NCBI GenBank assembly: GCA_014218235.1
Contig: CM024760.1
Span: 72,170,961-72,234,960, forward strand
From: Colocasia esculenta
Taxonomy: Eukaryota > Streptophyta > Magnoliopsida > Alismatales > Araceae
Direction: 5' to 3'
Length of the DNA: 64,000 bases
Shown here: positions 20,471-32,128 of the stretch, piece by piece
Layout: every line of letters starts with the position of its first letter
Numbering within the stretch: position 1 is the first letter of the stretch
Notes under the pieces: generated by a model
The model's database searches: none
Told to the model about the DNA's origin: nothing
What the model saw: the letters and a program-made list of their open reading frames with translations, nothing else
Program-made: the position numbers and the translations under genes

Positions 20471-21839
20471 TCTAAAGTCCCTTCCCCAGTCATCAAGGGT
20501 TGCTCTAAGTTAGGACCAACACACACACACAGCAAGCCCAGGCGACTGCACTTAGTAGATATTGTAGCTATGTAAAGCCCTGCTTAAGCGATGCGAGGGT
20601 CATTCACTCCCAAATTGATCGAAGTGTAGGGGCAAGGGTCGTAAGGGAGAGGTCATCAACCTTAAGCATACCCTAACAAGAGGAAGTCTCAAACAAGGAC
20701 AGTCAAAATAATAAAAGCAATGGAACAAAGAAGCAAATGATAGAAAGAAAAATACTCGATAGAATAGAGGCATGGCAAAAAGTGGCAAATGCCCCATGGG
20801 ACACTCATGTGCCCGGTCGTACACATGCCGCAGACACTCCAAATCCATAAGAAAAGACCACAAAGTCCCTACGCAACAAACCAAATCTTTGAGGGGTATG
20901 TTGCGGGAAGAAGCCGAACCCAACGTCCTTAAACCTACATTAGACTTTCCTTAAATAGTCTTTCATTTCCTTCTATAAGATCGGGCCATCTCTTAGGTAT
21001 GGCCTAATTATCCGCACCATCAACTAGGGGCAGTCGCCCATGGCATGTCACCCCTAAACGCACGTCTTACATTAGTAAAGCTCTTAGCTAAAAAGGGAAG
21101 TGACCAAGACTCCTAACCAACAGTTTGAATTGGTCTATGTGTTATGGCTCAAAAGGGCGAGTACCTTCCGTCTCACGCGTCTTATTTTAGGAAGGGCTAA
21201 CGTCGGCTTTAAGCGTCTTTCAAAAGCACACAAAAATCAAATATTTAAAAAACTAAAAAAAATCAAATATTTCAAAAACTCCAAAAAAAATCAAATATTT
21301 CAAAAACTCCAAAACATCAAATATTTCAAAACTCCAAAAAATCAAATATTTCAAAACTTCAAAAAAAATCAAAATTTTCAAAACTCCAAAAATCAAATGT
21401 TTTCAAAACTCCAAAAATACTTTACTCATTCATTCATGCATGCCATTTATTTACTTATGTCTTTTCGCCTATTTAATAAGGCTTATCCCATTAACCATTT
21501 ATCAAGATTGGTCACTCATCATGCTTAAGGCAAGGGGATAAGTTGAAGAACGGATCTAACTTGTCTTCATGTTTTTTTTCTAAGTGTGCAGGTCACAGCA
21601 GAAGAAAGAAAGCGACACTCATATCTCACTCGTTATTGTCACACAATCACATTCCATAGCCAAAAATGATTCCATTCTATTCCATTCCATATCTACACAT
21701 CATCATAATACATGATGAAAAAAAGGCAACAAAAAAGTACAAGTGCTCAACCACTCTCCCCTATACCCTCAGGCGGGCGAGAGGGTGGAGGGGCCATCTC
21801 CCTCGGTCCCATCATACTACCCTCGGCTGCTCCCTCACA
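20471..21839. other. Spacer between Tat pol and antisense genes
   Basis: No supported gene. Contains a CA run near 20520 and an A-rich degenerate tandem repeat at 21230-21415. Its best interpretation is the non-coding 3' region of the Tat element. Confidence 0.5.
21230..21415. repeat. A-rich degenerate tandem repeat
   Basis: About eight copies of a roughly 25-bp unit ATCAAATATTTCAAAACTCC with variable A runs. Confidence 0.8.
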
Positions 21840-24430
21840 TCATCTCCCCTCCTCCTCATTCCTCCGTCGTCTGGAGGAACTAGTCAAGTAGTGCCCCGCC
21901 GAGCCGCTAGGGGCACCACTCCTGCTGGCCGACGTCTGGCTGCAGCCGACTAGTGATAGGTCTCTCTCCAGCCCCCTCATCTCCGCCCTGAGCACCAGGA
22001 CAGTCTGTCGCTCGGTCCCCAACTGCAAGCGGAGCTCGTCCACCTCTAAGCGTAGTTTTGTCCCCTCATCTGCTTGGGGGCGCAGGCGCAACTCCATCAT
22101 CTCTGTCTCTAGCGCAGCCGTCCATGCTAGAGCATCTCTCAGCTCCGCCTCCTGCAAGTCAAAACATGTGTTCGTAAGAGAAACAAGGTACAAGGGGCAT
22201 AAATTAGTAACTCACCTGCTCGCATAGCTAGCCCATGGCCTCCTCCGCTCGGCCACTACTGCTGCCAACTGACCCTCTAGCACGGAGCGGCCAGGCTCAC
22301 CTCGGGAGGTGGAAGTGCCGCCCATCATCTTCTGGCCCACTCCAACTCAGCACTCTACAAGAGAAGAAACACAAGAGTCAGTTCACTGAAGTTAAGAATA
22401 AGAGAGATAAGTAGTAGAGCACTCACCAGCTCAGTCACGGTCAGCTAGAGGTCGTCCCTCTACTAGAACGTGGAGTGGAGGATGCCCTTGAGAGAGGTGA
22501 TTTGGCCCTCAGGATCGAGCTGCAAACACAGATCAAGTTAGCCAAGGAATTAATGATTAAAATATTTAGAAAAGGCTAAGCTAGTAGCACTCACCGAGCG
22601 TTGGGTCCCCCAGTACACCTGGGCCCCGTACCTCTGTGCGTAGGCACGGAAATAGTCCTCATCGCTAGTGGCCTCGGAGGTCACCTCTCGGCCCCACTAC
22701 CACCAGTCCTTGAGCTGCTCCCTAGCTCTCTCCCTCCAGTCCGTGACAAGTTGGATGCCACGGGAGCTGCGGCCCGGTCTCTCTCTCAACTGATGGTTGG
22801 TCGGGAACTCCCCCACCACCTGGTGGAGCCCCAGTGTCCTCGCAACTAGCCGTAGGTGGAGTGGTACCACCGTGTTGAATGTGTGAAGCCAAATCTCCCT
22901 ACCGAAGTAGGGGCGGCCCTGCTCCACCCACGGCTGGTCGGCGTCCTCATCCCCAACATAGGGAGTCCACTCAACCTGCACATCACATATAGAAATTCAT
23001 TAATCACTTGTCAATGAGAAGAGAGAGAGGGTTGCAAGTAGAGAAGTACTCACGTGTCTGAATGGGACGGTGTCTAGGGCATCCTGAAGGAGGGTCACTT
23101 GCAGGTGCAGGGACCGCTCGTCGCAGCAAAACCGCCAGCGCTGCAGGAGTAGTACAGTGCTCGGCCGCCTCTGTACTCCCCTGCGAAGGGAGGGAAGGTA
23201 CTAATATGCCTACACCTGCAAAACAAGATGGTCAGTAACACAATCAATTATAATAAATAGGAAAAGAAATAAAGGGAAAGAGTAAGAAGTGTACCTGTAG
23301 GAAAGGGAAGAAGCCGGCGACCCTGTCTCCCTACCAGAGGTTCCCAGGCTATCAAAGATGTAGGCCAGAAGGGCCGCACCACATTCATCGCTCTCTACCT
23401 GGGTCAGGTCCTCCAGTAGGGGCAGACACTGACAGCTCACCGGGTCCCCTTGAGTCCCCAGGATAAGTTTCCTGATCACAAGGATCAGGAAATGCCTCAA
23501 GTCTCTGTCCATTGCCACTCCCTCCTCCTATGTAGCGTCTCCCTGGCATCCTCCGTCAATCGAGCCATGTACTCTGCCTGGCTCTCTCGTATGGTGGCGA
23601 GCATCCACCACTCCTAGGCTCGCCTGCAGCCTCGTCCTCGACAGCAAGGACGACCATTCCCTCATCAGCTCTAGTCCCAGAAGCCTCTCCACCAGCTCTT
23701 GGTAGCATGTGTAGGTCACCCTTGTCACCGCCTGGCCATCCACCCTCAGGCCGGTGATCCGTGCCACGTCCTCTAATGTGGGGATCATGTGACCCCATGG
23801 GAAGAGGAAGGCATGGCAGTCGGGGTCCCATTTCTCCTTCAGGGCCTGGATCAACGCCACGTCTGGCGTGAGCTCATCCAGCCTAAGGAAGGGGCCGAAC
23901 CTCATCTGCTCCAGCCGAGTCCTCTGGAAGTCCAGCAGTCCCTGGTAGACTATCCGGACGATGGCCCATCCCAGCCAGGACCGCAGCTCATTCTGCAAAA
24001 CAGCCATAAAAAACACAAAAATCAATCAAAAGTCAACACAACAGCAATTTGTTCAGATTGCGACAGGACTATTGTCGCCTTCTGAATGCGACACCTCATG
24101 TTACGGTTCCTGAAGGTGACGTGTTGAACCGTCGCCTTCTGAACTCGACATCCAGTGTGTCGGGTTCTACCCTGATAAAGCGACAGGCATCCTGTCGCGT
24201 TCCCATGGTGACCAAGGTCGGCCAATAGCCGTTCCCAGGTGGTTTCACCTTGGGCAAAATGCCCTACACAGGTGCCTAGCACCTTGCTCGCTCATTCACC
24301 ACTGTCAATCACACACATAGCTAGGTTTTCGGCCACCTACCATCTTGGGGCCGAGGGCCTCCTCCTTGGCCGGCGCCTCCATGGGGTCCACCTCCATGAG
24401 GAGGGCCGGTGCCTCTTCTCCCCTCGTCAT
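21840..24430 (-). pseudogene. Multi-exon plant mobile domain (PMD/MAIN-like) gene, antisense to Tat
   Basis: Splice-consistent exons, all in one phase-compatible frame: 24430-24341, 23992-23295, 23180-23054, 22975-22595, 22519-22427, about 22354-22217 and 22151-21840. Exon 2 has the PMD hallmarks LTPDVALIQALKEKWDPD, HAFLFPWGHMIPTLEDVARI, TGLRVDGQAV and LLEDLTQVESDECGAALLAY. Exon 4 has VEWTPYVGDED and LHLRLVARTLGLHQVVGEFP. The last exon is a coiled coil (ELRDALAWTAALETEMMELR). PMD proteins occur as MAIN/MAIL1-type cellular proteins and inside transposons. At least six in-frame stops, all TAG (for example 23528-23530 and 22697-22699), break it. It is probably a dead extra gene of the Tat element; a stranded host gene copy is the alternative. 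Confidence 0.75.
24060..24198. repeat. GCGAC/GTCGC inverted-pair array in PMD intron 1
   Basis: GCGAC at 24060 with GTCGC at 24074 (offset 14), and GCGACAGGCATCCTGTCGC at 24180-24198 (8-bp arms, offset 14). Between them are decayed pairs such as GTGAC...GTCGC (offset 15) and TCGAC...GTCGG (offset 14). Confidence 0.85.
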
Positions 24431-24659
24431 TGAGGTCTCCTCGGCCGTCCGCTGCTGGCTAATGGTCCGCTTGGACCGCTTCGGGCGCCTATCGCCATCA
24501 CCGCCACTACCTCCATCACCTCGTGCAAATGGGGAAGAAAAGAGGGGGAAGAAGAAGTAGGACAGTCGCCGAAGGGGAGGAAGAAGAGAGATGAAGAAAG
24601 AGGTAGAAGAGGTGTGTGTGTGGGTCCGAAATTCAAAAGGGCCTCGGGTGTCGCATTCA

Positions 24660-24760
24660 TTTCCGGTCGCGACAGATATCCTGTCGCATTCTCATTCCAG
24701 GTCATGACCATTGACCTGTCGCGTTCAAGGTCACGATGGCCATTCTGTCGCCTTCTCATT
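24660..24760. repeat. GCGAC/GTCGC inverted-pair array upstream of PMD gene
   Basis: Three units, each an element like GCGAC, ATGAC or ACGAT followed 14 bp later by GTCGC (first unit GCGACAGATATCCTGTCGC). It is 5' of the PMD start codon on the minus strand; I see no clear TATA box between. Confidence 0.8.
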
Positions 24761-24909
24761 CTGTGCATAGAACTCTAAAAAATTTGCATTTTCATTGCCA
24801 ATCTCAAACGAATACATCATATAAAAGCTGAAAATCATAATAATATGTCTGATACATCACTCTCATGCTCCCAGCACATCAAATCTCTCAAAAATCTCAA
24901 AAAATACAA

Positions 24910-25990
24910 TCAAGTCTCTCTGACAAGCTCACGGTCCCCACATGGACAAATCTCTCTGTACTCTCTGAGGTACGCCTGATATGTCTCGCACTCCTCATGC
25001 ACCGTGGGTGGAAGAGCATGAGTGGCACACACACGCCACATCACTAGCGCGCTCCGCACGGCCTGCTCGTCCTCCGGGTCTTCCAAGTGCCTCGCTCTCA
25101 TGGGAGGCAAGTGTGATGGCTGAAGTAGTTTCGTCCTAGGTTTCCCGACCAGAAGGGAGCACCTATGCGGGTTGTAGAGAACCATCGCCATATTCCCCAC
25201 AAGTTGTAGGTCTAAACCACGTCCAAGGGGAAGCCGTATGTCCACTCCGCGTAGCACCACTATGTCCATAGTGAAGTGCTCTATCGGAAGTGTGTTGAGG
25301 TATATCCTCCATGCACTCTGAGTCTTCTTATCCGCCATCCTGAACACAAGATGATCGGAGAATTTGGCGCTCCGCCATTGAAGCACAAAGGATGGCACTC
25401 AAAGATCTGACTTTCCGTAGTGGGGTTTTCTACAGGTTTGAATTTTATCCTCACTCCCAACCAGCACTCTAAGAGGATCATAGGGCCATATAGTGGGCCC
25501 CCCAAAGCTGCCGATGTGAGTCCCGCATAAAGGAAGGCTAGGACCACATGAGAGAGGGAAAGTCCTCGCCATACCCTGCTAATGGCACTCAAGTTTGCAT
25601 GGTCTAAGAGGTGATCTCTCGATGGGAAGAGAACCACTCCACATAAGCATATAGCCACGACTTTGGCTATGTCTTGGTAATTTCTGCACTTATTCTTACA
25701 ATGAGATATGACTCACTTAGACAAGGGGATTAAGTGAAAATGTTGAGGGCTAATCATGGTATATACGTCCTTGGGATCCATCATGAATTCACCTAATATG
25801 AGTTTAGGATCAATAGGCTCAACGATGTAACATGTTTTCTGCTCATCTCCCCGTGTAGTCTTGGGTAAGGCCATGAACACTTCAACCTCCTCTAATAAGA
25901 CGGAAGCCTCAAATTTGGGAAAAAAAAAGGTATGAGTTTGTGGGTGCCATAACTCTATAAATGCGGTTATGTTATGCCAATCAAAGGAGA
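24910..25990 (-). pseudogene. DUF7745-like gene, C-terminal part
   Basis: Read on the minus strand from the chromovirus insertion: FDWHNITAFIELWHPQTHTF, LEEVEVFMALPKT, then after one TGA (25713-25715) the same frame goes on through NYQDIAKVVAICLCGVVLFP, HVVLAFLYAGLTSAALGG and a Trp-rich end (RMADKKTQSAWRIYLNTL). A frameshift lies near 25395. The [W..I..LI.FW.P] start, the A-I-x-G-V-V-L-F-P block and the C-terminal layout resemble plant DUF7745 proteins, whose function is unknown and which often accompany transposons. The N-terminal exon is at 42605-42991, 17 kb away. Confidence 0.6.
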
Positions 25991-25995
25991 TTTTA
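25991..25995. repeat. Target-site duplication of chromovirus, left copy
   Basis: TTTTA before TGTAATG; matches TTTTA at 42600-42604. Confidence 0.9.
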
Positions 25996-27578
25996 TGTAA
26001 TGCCCCGACGCGGAATATCAAAGCGATATTACAGTTATTAAATAGTACAGAGCTAGAAAATAAATAACAATCCATTGCACAATTGGAATAATACCAAATA
26101 AACTCCAATATCATTAATAATTCACCAACCTTTGTTACAATCACTAATATCTCATCAAACTTCATGAACTAACTTTTACATCAACGTATCAGAGGCAAAA
26201 CTAGGACCCAGAGTACTTTATTCAAATCTAAACTAATACATACTGACTAATTGACTACTAAACTAACGAACTACACCATGAAAGCTGATCGGGTCACTCC
26301 TGAGCAACGTCCTCATTAGACCCATCCTCGTGAGTGTGGTCATATCTATCCGACTCACCTGAACACAAGAAATAAAAACGCAGGATGAGCGAATAACGCC
26401 CAGTAGGACTTAATATCTCATGAACACAAACATGGTTTAAATAATTAATGTATTGATTGGCAGGATATCTAGAGAGAATAGTCATGTATAGCAAGTAACG
26501 ATAACAAGAGAACGATGGCACTAGTACAGGAAAAATAGCACAACGAGTACGATAAGAGAATGGCCATGTAACGATAATAGCATGTAACGATAGCACTTGT
26601 ATAGCACTTGACTAGCTTGCACTTGTATTGATAGCACTTTGATTGTCACAGATTAATCTAGATAGTATAATGGCACTGGATGCATGTCGTACACATCCTT
26701 GATCATTTTAACTCCCATGGGCACTGGCACTTTTCGAGCCCTCCTCCCAGGACCAGATCGGGCCCCATTGCACTGGCATTAGTCATTTCTTTATCTTAGA
26801 CAATCACACGAATGGCCAAGAGAGTACCAAGAAAAGATGAGAATAATAGACGAAATATATGAGAGTGTAGAGAGAACGTGAATAGATGAGAGGATATAGA
26901 CAGTAGACGAGATAGGGATAATATCGTAAAACAACGTAACACCGATAGTAACAGTTGCGCAGTACCAGGTCAGGTACCGACAATCTGGTAGAAATCACAA
27001 CTGCCCACTAGCCGTGCCGTGAGCACAAGCTAGATGGTCCAGCATGATCACAAGATAAGGAGAGAACATACTAAGTCCATGGATCATACCGATCCCTATG
27101 GGTGTAACGGGATTTAAGGTACAACCAGCTCGTCGGCTAAGGATGTGCGCCAAAGCCAAGAAGACTTACAGAGGCCTTAACAAGGAGTCTCTGGTCCAGT
27201 CAGGAGTCTTCCCGGTGGAGAGGTGGTTGAAGTCAAGAGAAAGTGTGTAAAAACTGGTCCGTCGTGCCTTGAGTGCTCGAAGGCCGAGGGAAATGGTGAC
27301 GGTGTATAAAGCGCGAATAAATCGACGACAAGTGTAAATAATTAAATAGGGAAGTTTTGTAATTAATTTTGCTTAATTTACCAGATACATTATTAAGTAA
27401 ATTAATAGGGTCAAATGGCAACATGAATGTTTGGTGTGTCCATGTGTAAGAAATCAAGTGAGCATGAATAGATTGTGCACTTGGCTTTTACATTAATTTA
27501 ATTTATATAGTTATTACCCATTAATAAATAATCAGGTCGGATTCATTCATAACAATATTTAATCAAGGCTAAACAAGG

Positions 27579-27586
27579 GTTATATA
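27579..27586 (-). promoter_or_regulatory. Putative TATA box of chromovirus 3' LTR
   Basis: TATATAAC on the minus strand, just downstream (minus sense) of the CG motif region; the other LTR has it at 41192-41199. Confidence 0.5.
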
Positions 27587-27649
27587 GCTTAAACAATAGG
27601 GGCATAAGCGTAATTTACGGTTCTAGCCACAGTCTTGAAATCGTGGCAG

Positions 27650-27845
27650 GGTAACCCGTCGCGATTCACGTCTTGACGGGCGGCTCGGGCGCGACAACTG
27701 AACCGGCCGGCCTGGAGCGGTTCGGGGTGGAATCACGTCGGTGCTGGCCGTTGCATTTAGGACGCGATGGTCTAGCCGACCGTGACCACTTCTGGTATCG
27801 TGGCGGATCGCGCCGCCGAGATTACAGAAGGTCGGCCCGACCCAG
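27650..27845. repeat. CG-rich inverted-motif region, chromovirus 3' LTR
   Basis: GTCGCGA, GGGCGCGAC, GACGCGATGG and related motifs. Compared with the other LTR (41265-41455) many CG dinucleotides here have become TG or CA. Confidence 0.7.
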
Positions 27846-28964
27846 AAAAGGAGAATTTCCCCCTTCTTGGTAGGGTTCCATCCCTTCCATGCATGCTACA
27901 GGTTACTTTAAAAATCTGAATCAAATCACAGGAACGTCCAAAATTCATGAAATTAACTTTAAACAAAACTAGACAAGGAGATCTGTCACTGGTCACGATT
28001 AATTAGAAAATAGTCATGTATAGAACATGCTTTGACTAGGTTACTTTTCGTTAACCTAAACATGCACAGTCTAGGATCAACGATTTAATTCATCATGGAT
28101 ACAAAATGAAAATTAGGGCAAATAGGGGCGCTTGAAAGGTAGTATCATGTAGTATTTAAGAGATAAAATTTAGCGCACGAGATCAAGTACATGCAAGGGT
28201 TCAAAGCAAACATGTGGGTTCAGGTGCATGGATATGATAGAGCTTGCAACATTTAATTCGCTCTCATGAGTGAACGAAAAAGAGCAAAACAAGAGGGCTT
28301 TTGAAGAGGATCATGAAGACTACCTAGGGTAATTTTTACACGGTTTAAGCTTTGGAGATTGCCTACCCTTTTGCGTTGACAAGAAGACTAGGGTTTGATG
28401 ACGAAAAAGGAAGAAGAAAGCTCCTTGCTCCAGCCTTCTCCTCCAAGCTCCTTCGACCAAATCGCCTCCCCTTCGTCTCCCAAGGCTCTAGACACGAACT
28501 AGGGTTTGCTAGGGCTGATTTGAGGTGTCTATGTCTTGCTACAAGAGTCCATTCACCTTACAACTCTTCCTTTCCATATAAATCCGAGTTTTCCTTATTT
28601 ATCTCCCTAATTCTCTTATTTATCTACCTAATAGGATTGGAAAGAGGCTAAATTCTGTATGTAAGAGTTTAGGGTAAGTGTAGGACTCTTTTTATGATAG
28701 ATTTGACTTGTTTAATATTTATCTTACCTCTTTTTATTAATTACTATTATTTTAAATCCGAATTTGACATAGATGGGCTCTTCACATTTGATCCTAACAA
28801 TTCATGTTTGGGCCATTAACATAACCCATTCCTAAATTTGGTTAATAGGTATCCTTTTAATTCACTTAAATTCTATTTATTCCCTTTTTATTCTAATTAA
28901 ATCTATTTATCTCATTTATTGAATTGAAAATTTTATTTTATATTGAACTTAAAATTCAAGGTTG

Positions 28965-30322
28965 CTACATCCTCCCCCTCTTTAAAAGAATTTGGTCCTC
29001 AAATTCATATGATCGTGAGAGGAAGAATGACTTACTGAATAACTCCGGATAATTTCGTCGCATTAAGGCTTCGGGCTCCCACGTGACCTCTTCAACTTCG
29101 TGATTTCTCCGCAGTATCTTGACCACGAGTATAGATCGATTCCGAAGCTGTTGCATCTTCCTATCCAAGATCTTCACTGATCTTTCTTCATAGGCCATGT
29201 CCTTGTTCAAAATAATGTCATCATAGCTGATTACGTGTGATGGATCATACACATACTTCCTCAGCATTGACACATGAAAACATTATGTATAATGGAGAAC
29301 TGGGGAGGTAGTGCTAGTTGGTACGCCATCTCGCCAACTCTATCCAATACTTCAAATGGACCTATGAATCTTGGTCTTAGCTTGCCTTTCATACCAAACT
29401 GTTGAAATCCTCGAGTCAGGGATACTTTGAGCATCACATGATCTCCGGCTTGAAATTCTAAGTCCCTTCTTCTTTTATCAGTATAGCTCTTCTGCCTGGA
29501 CTGAGCTACCTTAATTCTGTCTCGGATAATCTGTATATCCCTGCTAGTGCTCTGCACCATGTCTGGTCCCAGCCATTGCTGTTCTCCTACCTCATTCCAG
29601 CACACAGGTGATCTGCAACTCCTTCTATACAACGCTTCAAATGGTGCCATCTTAATGCTTGCCTGATAGCTGTTGTTGTAGGCGAATTCAATTAGGGATA
29701 GCTGCTCATTCCAATAGCCTTCAAAATCTATAGTGCAGGCACGTAGCATGTCTTCCACTATATGGTTCGTCCTTTCTGTCTGTCATTCCGTCTGTGGGTG
29801 GAAGGCAGTGCTGAAATTGAGTTTCGTGCCCAATGCTGTCTGAAGTCCCTTCCAGAATCTAGAAGTGAATCTGGGGTCACGATCTGAGACAATGGACACG
29901 GGAACTCCATGTAGTCTTACTATTTCTTTCACATACAAGGCTGCTAACACATCCACACTCCAAGTGCTCTTGATTGCCAAGAAATGTGTAGACTTAGTTA
30001 AACGGTCCACAATGACCCATATAGCATCAAGTCCACCACGAGTTCGGGGTAAACCCATGATGAAATCCATGCCGATGCTTTCCTACTTCCACTCGGGTAT
30101 GTCTAGGGGTCTAAGTACACCCGCAGGACGACGGTGTTCTGCTTTTACCTGTTGATAGGTGAGGCAGTGCGCGGCATGCTCAGCCACCTCATGCTTCATG
30201 TTTGGCCACCAAAATGACCTTTTCATGTCCTGGTACATCTTGGTTCCGCCTGGATGTATGGTATACTTGGTCTTGTGGGCTTCATCCATTAGCTTTCTCT
30301 TCAGCTCCTCGTTGTCAGGCAC
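28965..30322 (-). pseudogene. Chromovirus integrase with C-terminal chromodomain-like segment
   Basis: N-terminal finger: TIHPGGTKMYQDMKRSFWWP and HCLTYQQVK, where the second Cys of the usual C-x2-C is Tyr. Core: MDFIMGLPRTRGG (Asp), SIVSDRDPRFTSRFW (Asp) and QTERTNHIVEDML (Glu). After AYQLALPP the tail LRNRSILVVKILRRNHEVEE and TWEPEALMRRNYPELF is the Tekay-type end, a CR chromodomain-like motif thought to steer integration to heterochromatin. Stops fall at about 29786 (TGA) and near 29262, and there is a break at 30074. Confidence 0.88.
28971..28990 (-). other. Polypurine tract of chromovirus
   Basis: Minus strand AAAGAGGGGGAGG, adjacent to the 3' LTR start TGTAGCAACC. Confidence 0.88.
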
Positions 30323-31062
30323 ACATGTCCTGGCTTGAAATAGTATTCATCCATCCTCAGCGATGGAGAAATCCGGCTTGTTAGCTATGGTCTCCCTGAC
30401 TCTGACTAGAAACAGATCATTTGCCTGTTGCTCTCTGATCTCGAAAAAAATGTCTGGTTGTGCCCTAAGGTTGGCAACTATCATCTTATCGCTTCTCTGC
30501 TCAATGTTTAGATCCAGACTAGCGAATTGCTCAAGTAATTGCATCTCGCCCATCACTAAACAAGATAATGAAGCTACTGGCTTCCTACTGAGTGCGTCAG
30601 CTACTGCATTACCTTTGCCTGGGTGATATTAAATGTTGAAATCAAAGTCCTTCAAGTACTCCAGCCATCTCCTTTGTCTCATATTAAGCTCCTTCTGAGA
30701 GAACAAGTACTTTAGGCTCTTGTGGTTGGAGTAGACAATAAATTACTCCCCATATAGGTAATGCCTCCAGATCTTGAGTGCAAATACCACTGCAGCTAGC
30801 TCTAAGTCATGGACATGATAATTGACTTCATGTGGCTTCAACTGCATTGAAGAATAAGCTATCACCTTTTTGTTCTGCATTAATACGCAGCGTAGACCGA
30901 TTCCAGATGCATCAGTGTAGACTGAGAATCCTTCGCCCTCGACTGGTAACGCGAGGATAGGTGCAGATGTTAACAATTGCTTCAGGGTCTGGAAGCTCTT
31001 CCTGCACTCCTTGCTCCAGACATAGGGGTTCTCTTTCCGCATAAGATGCATAAGAGGTACTG
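30323..31062 (-). pseudogene. Chromovirus RNase H
   Basis: WSKECRKSFQTLKQLLTSAP, VYTDASGIGLRCVLMQNKKV (active-site Asp) and HEVNYHVHDLELAAVVFALK (Glu) run from about 31040 to 30745. KSLKYLFSQKELNMRQRRW-like sequence (about 30735-30665) follows after a stop, then the connector to integrase (30556-30347). Frames are broken near 31060, 30740 and 30630. Confidence 0.85.
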
Positions 31063-31904
31063 CTATTTAGAGAAGTCTTTTATGAACCACCTGTAGTAAC
31101 CAGCCAGTCCAAGAAAACTTTTGATATCGGTAACATTAGTCGGCCTTTTCCAGTTGAGTACAGCTTCTACCTTGGAAGGATCGACAGTGATACCATCCTT
31201 GGAAATAACATGGCCTAGGAATGACACCTCCTCGAGCCAGAATTCACACTTGCTCAATTTGGCGTAGAGCTTGTTGTCCCACAAGATCTGTAGAGCGATC
31301 CTCAAATGCTCCTCATGCTCTTCCTTGGTGTTCGAGTATATGAGAATATCATCAATGAAGGCCACGATGAACTTGTCGAGGTAGGGCCGATAGATGATGT
31401 TCATCAGTTGCATAAAAGCTGCAGGAGCATTGGTTAGTCCAAAATGCATGACTACAAATTCATAAGGACCGTACCTGCTCCTGAAAGCTGTCTTATAAAT
31501 GTCAGCATCTTTAATCCTCATATGATGATATCCCGATCTAAGGTCAATCTTAGAAAAATACTTGGCTCCTGATATCTGATCAAATAATTCATCGACACGA
31601 GGCAGAGGGTATTTGTTCTTGATAGTGAGATTGTTCAACTACCTGTAGTCGATACATAAACTCATAGATCTGTCCTTCTTCTTGACGAACAACACTGGTG
31701 CTCCCCAAGGAGAAGTACTTGGCCTGATAAATCCTTTTTCCAGCAGTTCCATTAATTGTTCCTTCAATTCATTCATTTCAGCGGGGGATATTCTGTAGGG
31801 CTGGCGTGATACCGGTGCATCTCCAGGCATGAGATCAATTGAGAAATTTATATCTCTTTCAGGTGGAATGCCTGGAAGCTCATCAGGAAACACATCGGGG
31901 TATT
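31063..31904 (-). pseudogene. Chromovirus reverse transcriptase
   Basis: YPLPRVDELFDQISGAKYFS, KIDLRSGYHHMRI, FRSRYGPYEFVVMHFGLTN and AFIDDILIYSN (FIDD near 31345-31358 replaces YVDD, as is normal for gypsy). The connection ends FLGLAGYYRWFIKDFSK. An amber-type stop separates LCIDYR at 31639 from the next exon-like frame. The N-terminal part is duplicated (see 31681-32128). Confidence 0.9.
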
Positions 31905-32128
31905 CTTGATGAACAACACTGGTGCTCCCCAAGGAGAAGTACTTGGCCTGATAAATCCTTTTTCCAGCAGTTCCATTAATTGTTCCTTCAATTCATTCAT
32001 TTTTGCGGGGGATATTCTGTAGGGCTGGCGTGATACCGGTGCATCTCCAGGCATGAGATCAATTGAGAAATTTGTATCTCTTTCAGGTGGAATGCCTGGC
32101 AGCTCATCAGGAAACACATCGGGGTATT
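31681..32128 (-). repeat. 224-bp tandem duplication at the protease-RT junction
   Basis: 31681-31904 and 31905-32128 are near-identical (a handful of substitutions, for example tgAa/tgCg and Ata/Gta). Both encode EYPDVFPDELPGIPPERD through GFIRPSTSPWGAPVLF. The length 224 is not a multiple of three, so the copy shifts the frame. Confidence 0.93.

Larger units (their letters stand above)
25996..28969 (-). repeat. Chromovirus 3' LTR (2974 bp)
   Basis: Ends TGTAATGCCCCG on the plus strand at 25996 and GTTGCTACA at 28969, so TG...CA on the minus strand, next to the purine tract. It contains a dense CG-rich inverted-motif region (27650-27845) upstream of a minus-strand TATA box. Frames inside it are shadows. 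Confidence 0.92.

Noticed and set aside
20600..20923. 107-aa minus-strand frame
   Set aside because: No domain, composition typical of a chance frame, lies in the Tat non-coding spacer.
25680..25715. 33-nt GTGAGT...GCAG segment as an intron in the DUF7745-like gene
   Set aside because: Too short for a plant spliceosomal intron, and its length is a multiple of three with one TGA; a stop mutation in a continuous exon is simpler.
27673..27996. Arg/Gly-rich frames in the chromovirus LTR (also 41274-41532)
   Set aside because: Chance frames over the CG-rich motif region; present in both LTRs and on both strands.
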